Shown here one piece after another: positions 1 to 8,139 of a stretch of DNA of 64,000 nt (the stretch's first letter is position 1; each line of letters begins with the position of its first letter). Made by a program: the position numbers and the translations under genes. The stretch is taken from contig CAZSHI010000004.1 of the NCBI GenBank assembly GCA_964606735.1, positions 1-64,000 of the forward strand. Direction: 5' to 3'. The DNA is from UBA5109 sp964606735. GTDB taxonomy: Bacteria > Pseudomonadota > Gammaproteobacteria > Pseudomonadales > Pseudohongiellaceae. Below the pieces are notes generated by a model. That model had not been told where the DNA came from and ran no database searches. It saw only the letters and a program-made list of their open reading frames with translations.

Positions 1-172
1 GGTAAAATGGAAAGGCTCGCTCGCCATAGCCTGTCGAGTGAATCCAGTTATAAATGCCGCGGACCTCTGGACGACCACCACCCATAGCTGAATCTGTTTG
101 TGCTGAAATCTGCTGACACCCCATACAGATACTCAAACATATGAGTCCGGTAATTTGTAAAATATTTTGCAT
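1..172 (-). CDS. Secreted protein, N-terminal fragment (runs off the left edge)
   Basis: This reading frame starts at ATG 172-170 and is still open at base 1, giving 57 residues. A GGGAG ribosome site lies about 10 bases before the ATG. The first 24 or so residues form a hydrophobic export signal ending in ISA-QTD, which fits signal peptidase I; the cysteines in MGCQQ do not make a good lipobox. The visible mature part is glycine-rich, then RGIYNWIHSTGYGERAFPFY. I do not recognise the family. It follows the NHL-repeat gene after 38 bases on the same strand, so the two are probably cotranscribed and both act outside the cytoplasm. Confidence 0.6.
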   Translation of the reverse strand, partial: MQNILQITGLICLSICMGCQQISAQTDSAMGGGRPEVRGIYNWIHSTGYGERAFPFY

Positions 173-210
173 TGATTGGTCTCCCGTTTTGACCTTCAGT
201 GTTTACTGAT

Positions 211-1338
211 TTAATCCTGAGCCAGATCAAGCTGGCTCTTAAGAAATTTTTGGACCCTTTTACCCGCCTGTTCAGCAATGATGATATTACCCTGAGAATC
301 CACCGCAATGGAATGCGGCAGGATAAACTGTCCCGGGTAGGTCCCCGGACCTTCACCAAAACTGCCCAGCTTCTGACCTGACAGGCGATTGAAAATATCA
401 ATCTGCATGGAATTCTGGTTAATCACATACATATACTCCTGCTGGGGATCATTTGAAAATGCCAGAACCACTGCCGTTCCTCGCTCACCACTCAACCTGT
501 TTTCCGGCGACGACTTTACCTCAAAATCATTGTTTATATAACGCACAAAATTTCCCCGCCTGTCAAAAACCTGAATACGATCTGCCTGGCGGTCACAAGC
601 ATAGACATAGCCGTCGGCAGAAATCCTCAGACAGTGCAGCAAGGCAGTCAAATTCTCTTCACCCGGCTCACGACGTAGCTGCCATTGAAAAAGAAACTCA
701 CCTTCCGGATTCAGCACGGCCACCCTAGCGTTACCACCGGGCAGCTCACCATCAGCCACATAAAGATTACCGGTTTGGGCATCGCTATCAATGCTGGAAG
801 GCAGGAAAAACTGGGCAGTGTCAGAGTTGAGCGCCTGCCCCTGACGTGTGCCATCAGAGGAGTCGTATTTGCCACTTTCTCCTATCTGCAAAAGCAGCTC
901 GCCCTGCAAAGAATACTTCTGCAATACTCCGGTGCCTGCCGCAACAATCCAGATATTTCCTTCCATATCCACGTGGCAGTCATGCAAACGCTCACCGATA
1001 AGATCAAGATCACCCCAAGCATTGATCACCTGCCCACTGGCATCCATTTCAAGTATCGGCGGTGCCAGCAGAGCGGCATCCAGGTCTTCCGGATCCACAT
1101 CCTGCCTGTTTAAAAGAAACACATGGTCACGCGCATCCATGCACATCCCTCCCAGCCCACCGGTAAGCCAGAACTCTCCAGTGTTGCTTATCGGCAATTG
1201 CGGCCAGTCTCTATCAAGCACAAACCGGGGTAGTCCTTGTGCCCTGGCAAAAAATGGCAACAGCATCAGCAACAGGCTGGCCACACAAAGTCCGATGACT
1301 GGCTTTGGGCATGTCCTGCCAAGTTCAGGTTTCTGCAT
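211..1338 (-). CDS. Exported NHL-repeat beta-propeller protein
   Basis: The product has 375 residues. The start is ATG 1338 because GAGG lies seven bases before it; a TTG six bases further upstream is too close to that site. Residues 1-34 are a signal peptide ending in FARAQG. The rest is made of propeller-like repeats, for example GLGGMCMDARDHVFLLNR, DCHVDMEGNIWIVAAGTG, LRISADGYVYACDRQADRIQVFD and LPHSIAVDSQGNIIIAEQAGKRVQKF. These are typical of the NHL/6-bladed propeller family, whose members bind ligands or act as lactonases or lyases. No catalytic residues can be assigned. It is divergent from the DUF6152 gene and sits upstream of another secreted protein gene. Confidence 0.75.
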   Translation of the reverse strand: MQKPELGRTCPKPVIGLCVASLLLMLLPFFARAQGLPRFVLDRDWPQLPISNTGEFWLTGGLGGMCMDARDHVFLLNRQDVDPEDLDAALLAPPILEMDASGQVINAWGDLDLIGERLHDCHVDMEGNIWIVAAGTGVLQKYSLQGELLLQIGESGKYDSSDGTRQGQALNSDTAQFFLPSSIDSDAQTGNLYVADGELPGGNARVAVLNPEGEFLFQWQLRREPGEENLTALLHCLRISADGYVYACDRQADRIQVFDRRGNFVRYINNDFEVKSSPENRLSGERGTAVVLAFSNDPQQEYMYVINQNSMQIDIFNRLSGQKLGSFGEGPGTYPGQFILPHSIAVDSQGNIIIAEQAGKRVQKFLKSQLDLAQD

Positions 1339-1488
1339 CTTCAATCCTCGTCTTTGCGCACCAGAGTGAGCTCAAGATAGAAAAAAAACACAGCCATGTC
1401 ACGGGTAAATTTAATCCCATTAAATTCACAGCATCCAAGCTCATGTTTTCGTGTCCGTCTTTTTGCAGCCCAGCCTGCTTACTGCAAA

Positions 1489-1517
1489 TTGACAATAATA
1501 TGGACCATTAATACAAT
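1489..1517 (+). promoter_or_regulatory. Sigma-70 promoter of the DUF6152 operon
   Basis: TTGACA at 1489-1494 is separated by 17 bases from TACAAT at 1512-1517, a near-consensus sigma-70 promoter. It lies 66 bases before the GTG start at 1584 and drives the two plus-strand genes. The remaining divergent gap (1339-1583) contains a second TATAAT at 1550-1555 without a good -35, and nothing else I can name. Confidence 0.65.
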
Positions 1518-1583
1518 AATTTCGATCCAGCAATCTTCTTCACAACACATATAATCGTCAATCACCTTAAGAGGGATAGCTCT

Positions 1584-1961
1584 GTGACTCCCAGCCGCAA
1601 CATTTTTTTAACATGTCTCCTGAGTCTCCTTGTCTGCACAAACGCCCTGGCTCATCATTCGTTTTCCATGTTCGACAGTCAGAATGAAATGTGGCTGGAA
1701 GGAACAGTCTCCGTTTTTCAATGGACAAATCCACACACCTTCATCCATGTTGTGGTTGATGAAGAAAATGGCGAACAATTTGAATGGGCTCTGGAAGGCG
1801 GTAGTCCCAACATTCTGGCGCGAAACGGCTGGAAACGCACCTCCCTAGAGATCGGCGAAAAAGTCAGGGTTCTTATCTACCCACTAAAAAGTGGTGATGC
1901 AGGCGGCACCTTTCTGGAAATTCACAAAGAAGACGGAACGATACTTTACTATCATGGTTAA
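1584..1961 (+). CDS. DUF6152 family secreted protein
   Basis: The product has 125 residues and starts at GTG 1584, seven bases after GAGGGA. Residues 1-23 are a signal peptide ending in ALA, so the mature protein would begin HHSFSMFD. The core has LEGTVSVFQWTNPHTFIHV and then a conserved-looking GSPNILARNGWKR, which I recognise as DUF6152, a family without a known function. The N-terminal histidine of the mature protein together with H51 (NPH) could be a metal site; that is inference. The last 8 bases overlap the next gene, so translation is probably coupled. The protein should be periplasmic or secreted. Confidence 0.75.
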   Translation: MTPSRNIFLTCLLSLLVCTNALAHHSFSMFDSQNEMWLEGTVSVFQWTNPHTFIHVVVDEENGEQFEWALEGGSPNILARNGWKRTSLEIGEKVRVLIYPLKSGDAGGTFLEIHKEDGTILYYHG

Positions 1962-2724
1962 TAAGACACATTGCCTGCTCTTCTGGCTGAGCATGCTTGC
2001 ATCCGCAGGCAGCGCAAACGCACAACTGCCCGATGATCCCCGTGATCTTTCCGGTGTCTGGATGAATGACAACACGCTGGATGAACGACTCAAGCGCCTT
2101 GGCATTCCCCGTCTTGATCCCAATGCACCTGCACCTCCCGCACAGGCACTCAGCCCCGCGGACATTCTCACACCCGAATATTTGCGAATTTATGAGCAGG
2201 AGCAGGAAAGACTGGCCCGTCTGGCTGTGGGCACCCAGAGTTGCGGCTGGGTCGGTATGCCCCGCATCATGACCTACCCTTATCCTTTTGAAATACTGCA
2301 CAGCCCTGGCCGCATCACGCTAATTTATGAAGCCGAAAGTCAGGTGCGCCGGGTTTTTATGGACCGGGATGAGCATTTACCCTTCGATGAACTTGACCCT
2401 TCCTACAACGGTGATTCCATTGGCTGGTGGGAAGATAATACCCTGGTCATCGACACCATCGGTTTCAATACACTGACAACCGTTGGTCGTGGTCTGCCCC
2501 ACAGTGATCAGATGCACATCATCGAGCGCTGGACCTGGGCTGACGAAGATACGATGAACGTAGAACTCACCATTGATGATCCCCTGGCCTTTCAGGAGCC
2601 CATCACGCAGAGTATTGAATATTCAAAACGCCCAACCTGGCGCATACGCGAATACCATTGCCTGGAAAACAATCGTGATGCCCCCGATGAAAGCGGTGAA
2701 CGCAGCGGCGGTCTGGCCAATTAG
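1954..2724 (+). CDS. Secreted protein with DLSGVW motif, function unknown
   Basis: The product has 256 residues. ATG 1954 was chosen because it gives a clean signal peptide (residues 1-23, ending SANA) and overlaps the DUF6152 gene by 8 bases; an upstream in-frame start at 1891 lies inside that gene. The mature part opens DLSGVW and contains a two-tryptophan segment (GWWEDNTLVIDTIGF), then ERWTWADEDTMNVELTIDDP and a late CLENN. Its layout resembles the proteins encoded at 48892 and 50768: a signal peptide, a DLxGxW-type start, and beta-rich repeats with WEDDxTL and TIDDP-like turns. I know of no function. Cotranscription with DUF6152 suggests a shared extracytoplasmic role. Confidence 0.65.
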   Translation: MVNKTHCLLFWLSMLASAGSANAQLPDDPRDLSGVWMNDNTLDERLKRLGIPRLDPNAPAPPAQALSPADILTPEYLRIYEQEQERLARLAVGTQSCGWVGMPRIMTYPYPFEILHSPGRITLIYEAESQVRRVFMDRDEHLPFDELDPSYNGDSIGWWEDNTLVIDTIGFNTLTTVGRGLPHSDQMHIIERWTWADEDTMNVELTIDDPLAFQEPITQSIEYSKRPTWRIREYHCLENNRDAPDESGERSGGLAN

Positions 2725-2732
2725 AATATGGA

Positions 2733-4754
2733 TCAGGCAATAAATTTTTCATTTATCAGGCTGATCTGATCACGCACCCGGGCGGCTTCCTCGAATTCAA
2801 GATTGCGTGCATATTCATACATGCGTTCCTCCAGCTGTTTGATTTCCTGAGCCAACTGCGTCGGATTCATTTTGTCCAGATCCCTGCTGTAATCCCCCGA
2901 TTGTTCAGCAACTTTACGTAGTTGTGAATACGAGCGTTTTCCTTTGCCCACTGTCTGTCCGGCACCTTCCATGATATCTGAGACTTTTTTCCGGATACCC
3001 TGTGGAGTGATGCCATGTTCTTCATTATAGACCTGCTGAACACGACGTCTTTCCAGTGTGGTATCAATCGCACGCTGCATTGAGTCAGTCACACGGTCAG
3101 CGTATAAAATCACCTTGCCGTGCACATTACGCGCTGCTCTGCCCATGGTCTGAATCAGTGAACGTTCGGAACGCAAAAAGCCCTCTTTATCAGCATCCAG
3201 CACTGCCACCAGCGAAACCTCAGGAATATCCAGGCCTTCGCGCAGCAGGTTAATACCTACCAGCACATCAAAGACCCCCAGGCGTAAATCCCGAATGATT
3301 TCGACCCGTTCCACGGTATCGATATCTGAATGCAGATAGCGCACCTTGACCCCATTGTCGGCCAGATAATCTGTCAGGTCTTCGGCCATACGCTTGGTCA
3401 GCGTTGTAACCAGCACGCGTTCCTCCTGCGCCACACGCTTTTTCACTTCAGAGAGCAAGTCATCCACCTGGTGTGTCGCCGGTCTGACTTCAGGCTCAGG
3501 ATCCAACAGTCCGGTTGGGCGGACCACCTGCTGCACCCGCTGCCCCTCATGCTGAGCTTCGTAGTCAGCCGGTGTTGCCGAAACAAATACCAGCTGTGGG
3601 GCCAGCTGTTCCCATTCATTAAAACGCAGGGGTCGGTTATCCAGGGCAGAAGGCAGGCGGAAACCATACTGAACAAGGGTTTCCTTACGCGAGCGGTCTC
3701 CCTTGTACATGGCGCCGATTTGAGGAATGGTGACATGAGATTCATCGACCACCACAAAAGCATCTGCTGGCAGGTAATCAAACAAGGTTGGCGGTGGCTG
3801 CCCTTCTGCTCTTCCTGACAAATAGCGTGAATAGTTTTCAATACCCGTGCAATATCCCAACTGCTCCATCATCTCCAGATCAAACTGGGTGCGCTGTTTG
3901 AGACGCTGTGCTTCAACCAGCAGGTTCTGTCCCTCCAGTTGCTTGAGGCGTTCTGCCAGCTCCAGCTTCACCTGCTCGATGGTTTCCAGCATACGGGCTC
4001 GATGGGTCACATAGTGCGATTTCGGAAATACCGTCAAACGCGGAACTCGTTGCAGAATCTCACCGGTCAGGGGATCAAAATAGGAAAGGCTCTCAATCTC
4101 ATCATCAAACAGCTCAATACGAATGGCCTGTGCTTCCGATTCAGCTGGAAAAATATCGATGACATCGCCACGAACACGGTAGGAACTGCGATGAAGTTCC
4201 ATTTCATTTCTTGTATATTGCAGTTCTGCCAAACGGTTCAGCAAAACCCGCTGGTCCAGCTTGCCCCCAACATTCAGGTGTATCACCATATCAAGATAAA
4301 CAGAGGGGTCTCCCAGGCCGTATATCGAAGAGACCGTTGCCACCACGATGACATCCTGCTTCTCCATCAGCGATTTAGTGGCAGACAAACGCATCTGTTC
4401 TATGTGCTCATTAACTGATGAGTCCTTTTCAATATAGGAATCCGAAGCCGGCACGTAGGCTTCAGGCTGATAATAGTCATAATAGGATACGAAATATTCG
4501 ACAGCGTTCTGCGGAAAAAAATCTTTGAGTTCACCATAAAGCTGTGCTGCCAGCGTTTTATTATGTGCCATCACCAGGCAAGGACGCTGAACCTCCTGGA
4601 TTACATTGGCGATGGTGAAGGTTTTTCCAGATCCCGTCACACCCAACAGGGTCTGTGCTGCCAAACCATCACGCAAGCCCTCGACCAGCTGTTTAATGGC
4701 TGAGGGCTGATCACCCTCCGGGGCGTAGGGGGAATTGATCTGAAAGCGATCCAA
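2733..4754 (-). CDS. uvrB: Excinuclease ABC subunit B (UvrB)
   Basis: The product has 673 residues, the usual length for UvrB. UvrB is the damage-verifying ATPase of nucleotide excision repair; it is loaded by UvrA and then recruits UvrC. Visible features are Walker A GVTGSGKT (38-45), the beta-hairpin YYDYYQPEAYVP (91-102), a DESH box near 337, helicase motifs such as TLTKRMAEDL and QTMGRAARN, and a C-terminal UVR motif (NLEFEEAARVRDQ). The only start that keeps the N terminus is TTG 4754, with AGGA seven bases upstream. It is convergent with the previous gene, with an 8-base gap. I saw no clear LexA box in front of it. Confidence 0.97.
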   Translation of the reverse strand: MDRFQINSPYAPEGDQPSAIKQLVEGLRDGLAAQTLLGVTGSGKTFTIANVIQEVQRPCLVMAHNKTLAAQLYGELKDFFPQNAVEYFVSYYDYYQPEAYVPASDSYIEKDSSVNEHIEQMRLSATKSLMEKQDVIVVATVSSIYGLGDPSVYLDMVIHLNVGGKLDQRVLLNRLAELQYTRNEMELHRSSYRVRGDVIDIFPAESEAQAIRIELFDDEIESLSYFDPLTGEILQRVPRLTVFPKSHYVTHRARMLETIEQVKLELAERLKQLEGQNLLVEAQRLKQRTQFDLEMMEQLGYCTGIENYSRYLSGRAEGQPPPTLFDYLPADAFVVVDESHVTIPQIGAMYKGDRSRKETLVQYGFRLPSALDNRPLRFNEWEQLAPQLVFVSATPADYEAQHEGQRVQQVVRPTGLLDPEPEVRPATHQVDDLLSEVKKRVAQEERVLVTTLTKRMAEDLTDYLADNGVKVRYLHSDIDTVERVEIIRDLRLGVFDVLVGINLLREGLDIPEVSLVAVLDADKEGFLRSERSLIQTMGRAARNVHGKVILYADRVTDSMQRAIDTTLERRRVQQVYNEEHGITPQGIRKKVSDIMEGAGQTVGKGKRSYSQLRKVAEQSGDYSRDLDKMNPTQLAQEIKQLEERMYEYARNLEFEEAARVRDQISLINEKFIA

Positions 4755-4822
4755 GGTGAATTCCTGTCAGGAAAAATAACCATTTTAAGGGCTTTCAGAA
4801 CGTAAATGAACCGCGAACAAGG

Positions 4823-4851
4823 TTGACCCCTGCCCGAATTCTAATTAACAT
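4823..4851 (+). promoter_or_regulatory. Promoter of tRNA-Asn
   Basis: TTGACC (4823-4828), a 17-base spacer and TAACAT (4846-4851) stand 42 bases before the tRNA. The bases just after the -10 are GC-rich (ACGCGCCG), a discriminator type known from stable-RNA promoters under stringent control. Confidence 0.6.
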
Positions 4852-4893
4852 ACGCGCCGTTTTTAAGGTTAAAATACCTTAACTCAGATTTAT

Positions 4894-4968
4894 TGCCCAA
4901 TAGCTCAATGGTAGAGTAGGTGACTGTTAATCACTTGGTTCCTGGTTCGAGTCCAGGTTGGGCAGCCA
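4894..4968 (+). tRNA. tRNA-Asn (anticodon GTT)
   Basis: The 75-base gene folds as a cloverleaf. The acceptor stem TGCCCAA pairs with TTGGGCA, followed by discriminator G and an encoded CCA. The anticodon stem is GGTGA/TCACT around loop CTGTTAA, which places anticodon GTT for asparagine. The T arm is CCTGG-TTCGAGT-CCAGG. It has its own promoter upstream. The position next to uvrB matches my memory of pseudomonads. Confidence 0.96.
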
Positions 4969-4995
4969 ATCACCTCACCCTTCAGAACTCAAGCA

Positions 4996-5060
4996 GCAGA
5001 TAACAGCAAAAGCCGATGCTCCTGGCTTCAGAGCTCCGTTAAGAAGTTGCTGCTATCTGC
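4996..5060. repeat. Imperfect inverted repeat between tRNA-Asn and comEA-like gene
   Basis: GCAGATAACAGCAA (4996-5009) is matched by TTGCTGCTATCTGC (5047-5060), 13 of 14 positions pairing across a 37-base loop. There is no T-run on either side, so it is not a standard terminator. It ends 16 bases from the end of the comEA-like gene. Its role is unknown; possibilities are a transcript 3' stabiliser or the remnant of a small mobile repeat. Confidence 0.5.
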
Positions 5061-5075
5061 CTGTTTTGCAAGCCC

Positions 5076-5372
5076 TTATTCGAAACTGATGCGATCCTGA
5101 TTATTTCGAATAGTGGCTTCACCGATACCACTGACCATCAGCAATTCCTCGAGACTTTTGAACTCACCGTTACTGTCACGGTATTCAACAATCGCCTGAG
5201 CCCTTGCTATTCCCACGCCGTCCAGCACCAGGGCAATGGTCTGGGCATCTGCATGATTGATATCGACTCGCTGCATCTGAATTGAATCTGCATCATTCTG
5301 CGCCAGCCCTGGCTGAGCGCCCAGCAACAATAAACTACAGCAAATAATTGCCATTCCTTTTCCAAGTTTCAT
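5076..5372 (-). CDS. ComEA-like helix-hairpin-helix protein
   Basis: The product has 98 residues and GGAGG stands five bases before its ATG. Residues 1-24 are a signal peptide (LGAQPGLAQ). The rest is a double helix-hairpin-helix DNA-binding domain: VDINHADAQTIALVLDGVGIARAQAIVEYR, then FKSLEELLMVSGIGEATI. Small periplasmic ComEA-type proteins bind incoming double-stranded DNA during natural transformation. Whether this organism is transformable cannot be told here, since no other com gene is in the window. It lies downstream of pyrF on the same strand with a 90-base gap. Confidence 0.8.
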   Translation of the reverse strand: MKLGKGMAIICCSLLLLGAQPGLAQNDADSIQMQRVDINHADAQTIALVLDGVGIARAQAIVEYRDSNGEFKSLEELLMVSGIGEATIRNNQDRISFE

Positions 5373-5462
5373 CGTGACCTCCAGTTCACAATCGGTTTAT
5401 TTTTTGCAGCCAAAATACTGCCCTACTAAGCCTAGCAGAGCCTTGAAAATTTTCCTGGTAAA

Positions 5463-6164
5463 TCAGGGGCGGCTTTGGATTTCCTGAATAATGCTTTGCA
5501 GTTTGGTGGCGGGATCAGCGGCACGGGTTATCGGTCTTCCAATCACCAGATAGTCACTACCATCAGCCAGCGCTTGAGCCGGACCGACAATTCGCTTTTG
5601 GTCATCGGCACTGTCACCTGTGGGCCTGATACCTGGCGTAACCAATTTGAAGTCCTGCCCGTGCTGCGAACGCAAGGCGCTCACTTCCCGGGCAGAACAG
5701 ACGACGCCATCCAGACCGCAGTCAGCGCTCAGAGTGGCCAACTGCAGAACCTGTTGCTCGGGACTGCGTGCAATACCCAGCTGATGCAAATCCTCTGCTC
5801 CCAGACTGGTCAATACGGTTACAGCAATCAAGAGTGGTGAACCCGCCTCTTGCAGTGCTTCTCGTGAGGCTTCCAGCATGGCCCTGCCGCCACTGGCATG
5901 CACATTACACATCCATACGCCCAGATCAGCAGCAGCACGACAGGCAGCAGCAACCGTATTGGGAATATCATGAAACTTCAGATCCAGAAAAACGTCAAAG
6001 CCCTGGTTCTGAATACGACTGACAAGCACAGGACCAAAACGAGTGAAAAGCTCCTTACCAACCTTGAGTCGACACTGCGCCGGGTCAAGTTTCTCAACAA
6101 AAGCTAAACAATCTTCATCGCTGGCAAAATCCAGTGCTATGATAATCTGCTTGTCATATTGCAT
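5463..6164 (-). CDS. pyrF: Orotidine 5'-phosphate decarboxylase
   Basis: This is the last enzyme of UMP synthesis, decarboxylating orotidine monophosphate in the cytoplasm. The product has 233 residues. The signature DLKFHDIPNT is at 61-70 with the D61-K63-D66 catalytic array, and GIRPTGDSADDQKR provides the phosphate-binding loop. The start at 6164 was preferred over an ORF start at 6218, because the longer form overlaps lapB and adds 18 residues not found in the family; GAGGG lies 11 bases upstream. The gene follows lapB after 22 bases and is probably in one operon with lapA and lapB. Confidence 0.95.
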   Translation of the reverse strand: MQYDKQIIIALDFASDEDCLAFVEKLDPAQCRLKVGKELFTRFGPVLVSRIQNQGFDVFLDLKFHDIPNTVAAACRAAADLGVWMCNVHASGGRAMLEASREALQEAGSPLLIAVTVLTSLGAEDLHQLGIARSPEQQVLQLATLSADCGLDGVVCSAREVSALRSQHGQDFKLVTPGIRPTGDSADDQKRIVGPAQALADGSDYLVIGRPITRAADPATKLQSIIQEIQSRP

Positions 6165-6186
6165 CGTTAAGTGCCCTCTGCGCCCA

Positions 6187-7371
6187 TCATAACATGCCTG
6201 ATTCAGACTGCTGGACAATTGGTTTTATGAAACCCCATTCATTACAGCCCGGACAAAGCCAGTGCAGTTGATGCAGTTCAAATCCACAATTTTGGCACTG
6301 ATAACTCGCTTTTCCCTTAAGAAAATTATCCAGTGTGCTACTGAATAAATCGGCGCTGCTTTGTTTATCGGCCTCAGCATCAAGCAGTATTGCCTGTCCC
6401 AGCAATTCTATTGAAGGCCGCTGCGCCAGTTGCTGTAACAGCATCTGCCTCGCCTTTGCCTTGCCCTGGCTGCCCTCAATATAACTGACAATGCTCAGCA
6501 GGAGTGCAGGAGTCGGCGCATCCTGCAGACATTGTTCAACGTAACGGTCAAGTTCTGCCTGCTGTCCTGAAGCCTGAAAGGCCTGAACCAGAAAATTGAA
6601 GCCTTCTGCCTTGAATGCTGCATCCTGGGAGGCAATTTTCAGTAAAGCCTTTATCGCTTTCTGGTACTGTCCCTGGGCAATTTCCAGCTTTCCTGTCAGC
6701 AGGCTAACCCTGACATTTTGCCGGCTCTTGGCGTTCGCCTTGCCCAGATATTCTCTGGCCTGATTATAGTGCTTCAATGCCATCTCTTTTTCGGCAAGTT
6801 CGCAGTAAAAATGAGAGGCCTTCAGCTGAAAGGACTGACGCTGTGTACTTGAACAGATGTTGACTAATTCATTAGCTATCATAATGGCTTTGAGCCATTC
6901 TTTTTCCAGCTGATAGACTATCAGGCCTTGCAGAAGTGCTGCATAACGTAACTCGACATCTGCAATTTTCAGTTCATCTATCAGGCGCTCTGCCCTGTCC
7001 AGCAGACCGGCAGCAACATAGCTTTTAATCAGGCCGAGTTTCACCTTGTTCAATGAGGCATTATCAAGCCCTGAGTCTGCCAGTAATTTCTGGAAAACAC
7101 TGATGGAGCTGTCGACCTTGCCACGCCTTCTTAAAAGTGTGCCAAGTGCAAGATGACTTTCCAGAGTGGATGAATTCACTTCCAGGGATGCTATAAACGA
7201 ATCTATGGATTGATCGGCTTCATCATTGAGCAAATAATTCAGCCCAACAAAATAGTCCTGCTCGTTTTTACGCCAAGGCAGGCTTGTATTACCACCTTTA
7301 CTCCGATAACCCGAATACCAGGCAGCTGCAAGCGCAAGCACCAGCAGGACATAAAAAATCAAATCAGGCAT
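6187..7371 (-). CDS. lapB: Lipopolysaccharide assembly protein B (YciM)
   Basis: The product has 394 residues. The N terminus is one membrane helix (about 1-20), followed by a cytoplasmic array of TPR repeats. The C terminus is a rubredoxin-like metal knuckle with C359, C362, C373 and C376 (CQNCGF...CPGCNEWGF). In E. coli, LapB joins with FtsH to control turnover of LpxC and so LPS synthesis. The lapA-lapB-pyrF order is the same as in enterics and pseudomonads, which makes the call firm. lapA ends 21 bases before it. Confidence 0.94.
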   Translation of the reverse strand: MPDLIFYVLLVLALAAAWYSGYRSKGGNTSLPWRKNEQDYFVGLNYLLNDEADQSIDSFIASLEVNSSTLESHLALGTLLRRRGKVDSSISVFQKLLADSGLDNASLNKVKLGLIKSYVAAGLLDRAERLIDELKIADVELRYAALLQGLIVYQLEKEWLKAIMIANELVNICSSTQRQSFQLKASHFYCELAEKEMALKHYNQAREYLGKANAKSRQNVRVSLLTGKLEIAQGQYQKAIKALLKIASQDAAFKAEGFNFLVQAFQASGQQAELDRYVEQCLQDAPTPALLLSIVSYIEGSQGKAKARQMLLQQLAQRPSIELLGQAILLDAEADKQSSADLFSSTLDNFLKGKASYQCQNCGFELHQLHWLCPGCNEWGFIKPIVQQSESGML

Positions 7372-7392
7372 GGGTATACTCTGTCAGAGTTG

Positions 7393-7701
7393 TCACAAAC
7401 TGTCATTTTTCGACTTATCCAGCCTGGGCGACTGATTTTTTTCCAATTTTTTCAGGCGTGCTTCAAGCTGGTGAATTCGGTACTGGGCCTTGATGCGTCG
7501 AAACAGCCCATACCCGATTCCCAATCCCAATACACCACCCCAGGCAAATGCCAGCAATATCCAGACAGCCATGTTCTGAGGCGCCAGTTCGACACCAATC
7601 CACAAAGGGACCTCGCTGGTATTCTGGCTGGCAAAAATAAAACCGGCCAGCACAACCAGAAGAAAACACACAAGCCCCAGAAAATTTATCAGTTTACGCA
7701 T
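7393..7701 (-). CDS. lapA: Lipopolysaccharide assembly protein A (DUF1049)
   Basis: The product is a 102-residue inner-membrane protein with helices at about 5-25 and 44-64 and a basic, coiled-coil-like cytoplasmic tail (HQLEARLKKLEKNQ). It has the YciS/LapA layout and lies directly before lapB. No Shine-Dalgarno sequence is visible before ATG 7701. Instead TATAAT lies at 7713-7708 on this strand, so a transcript from it would be nearly leaderless; the -35 is poor. A strong terminator after ihfB sits only 27 bases upstream, so an own promoter is likely. Confidence 0.9.
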   Translation of the reverse strand: MRKLINFLGLVCFLLVVLAGFIFASQNTSEVPLWIGVELAPQNMAVWILLAFAWGGVLGLGIGYGLFRRIKAQYRIHQLEARLKKLEKNQSPRLDKSKNDSL

Positions 7702-7727
7702 GAGATCATTATAAAAAAATTAATGCT

Positions 7728-7763
7728 AAAAAAAACGGCGGTGCCCTACCTGGGTACCGCCGC
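7728..7763 (-). terminator. Rho-independent terminator after ihfB
   Basis: On the minus strand CGGCGGT and ACCGCCG form a stem that continues through CCC/GGG with one mismatch, followed by eight T (7735-7728). It ends the rpsA-ihfB transcript before lapA. Confidence 0.85.
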
Positions 7764-7788
7764 TTTATTCATTTACCAGCAAATCAGG

Positions 7789-8088
7789 CTAAGCTGTCTC
7801 ACGCATCAAACTATCGTTGACACGATCCCTCAGTTCTTTACCTGCTTTGAAATGCGGCACATATTTTCCTTTAAGCTCAACAGCTTCACCAGTTTTTGGA
7901 TTTCTGCCAACACGTGGCGCACGGTAATGCAGCGAAAAGCTGCCAAAACCACGAATTTCTATACGTCCACCTTCTGCAAGCGTTTCGGACATATAGGAAA
8001 TAATGGCCTTGACTGTCAACTCGATATCCTTGGCAGATAATTGAGTCTGTCTTGACGCTATATGTTCAATCAGTTCTGATTTTGTCAT
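7789..8088 (-). CDS. ihfB: Integration host factor subunit beta
   Basis: The product has 99 residues and is the beta subunit of the DNA-bending heterodimer IHF. It shows the family signature GFGSFSLHYRAPRVGRNPKTGE (47-68), with P64 the proline that intercalates into DNA. IHF is used in recombination, replication and as a helper at sigma-54 promoters. It lies downstream of rpsA, as in most Gammaproteobacteria, and is followed by a terminator. Confidence 0.96.
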   Translation of the reverse strand: MTKSELIEHIASRQTQLSAKDIELTVKAIISYMSETLAEGGRIEIRGFGSFSLHYRAPRVGRNPKTGEAVELKGKYVPHFKAGKELRDRVNDSLMRETA

Positions 8089-8139
8089 AACCTTGCTACC
8101 TTAACAGTTGACTGCACTGTTGCTGTAATAAGCTAACGT

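Noticed and set aside
48..401. 117-residue minus-strand frame
   Set aside because: It crosses both the NHL gene end and the partial secreted protein in another frame; the signal peptide and ribosome site support the frame starting at 172 instead.
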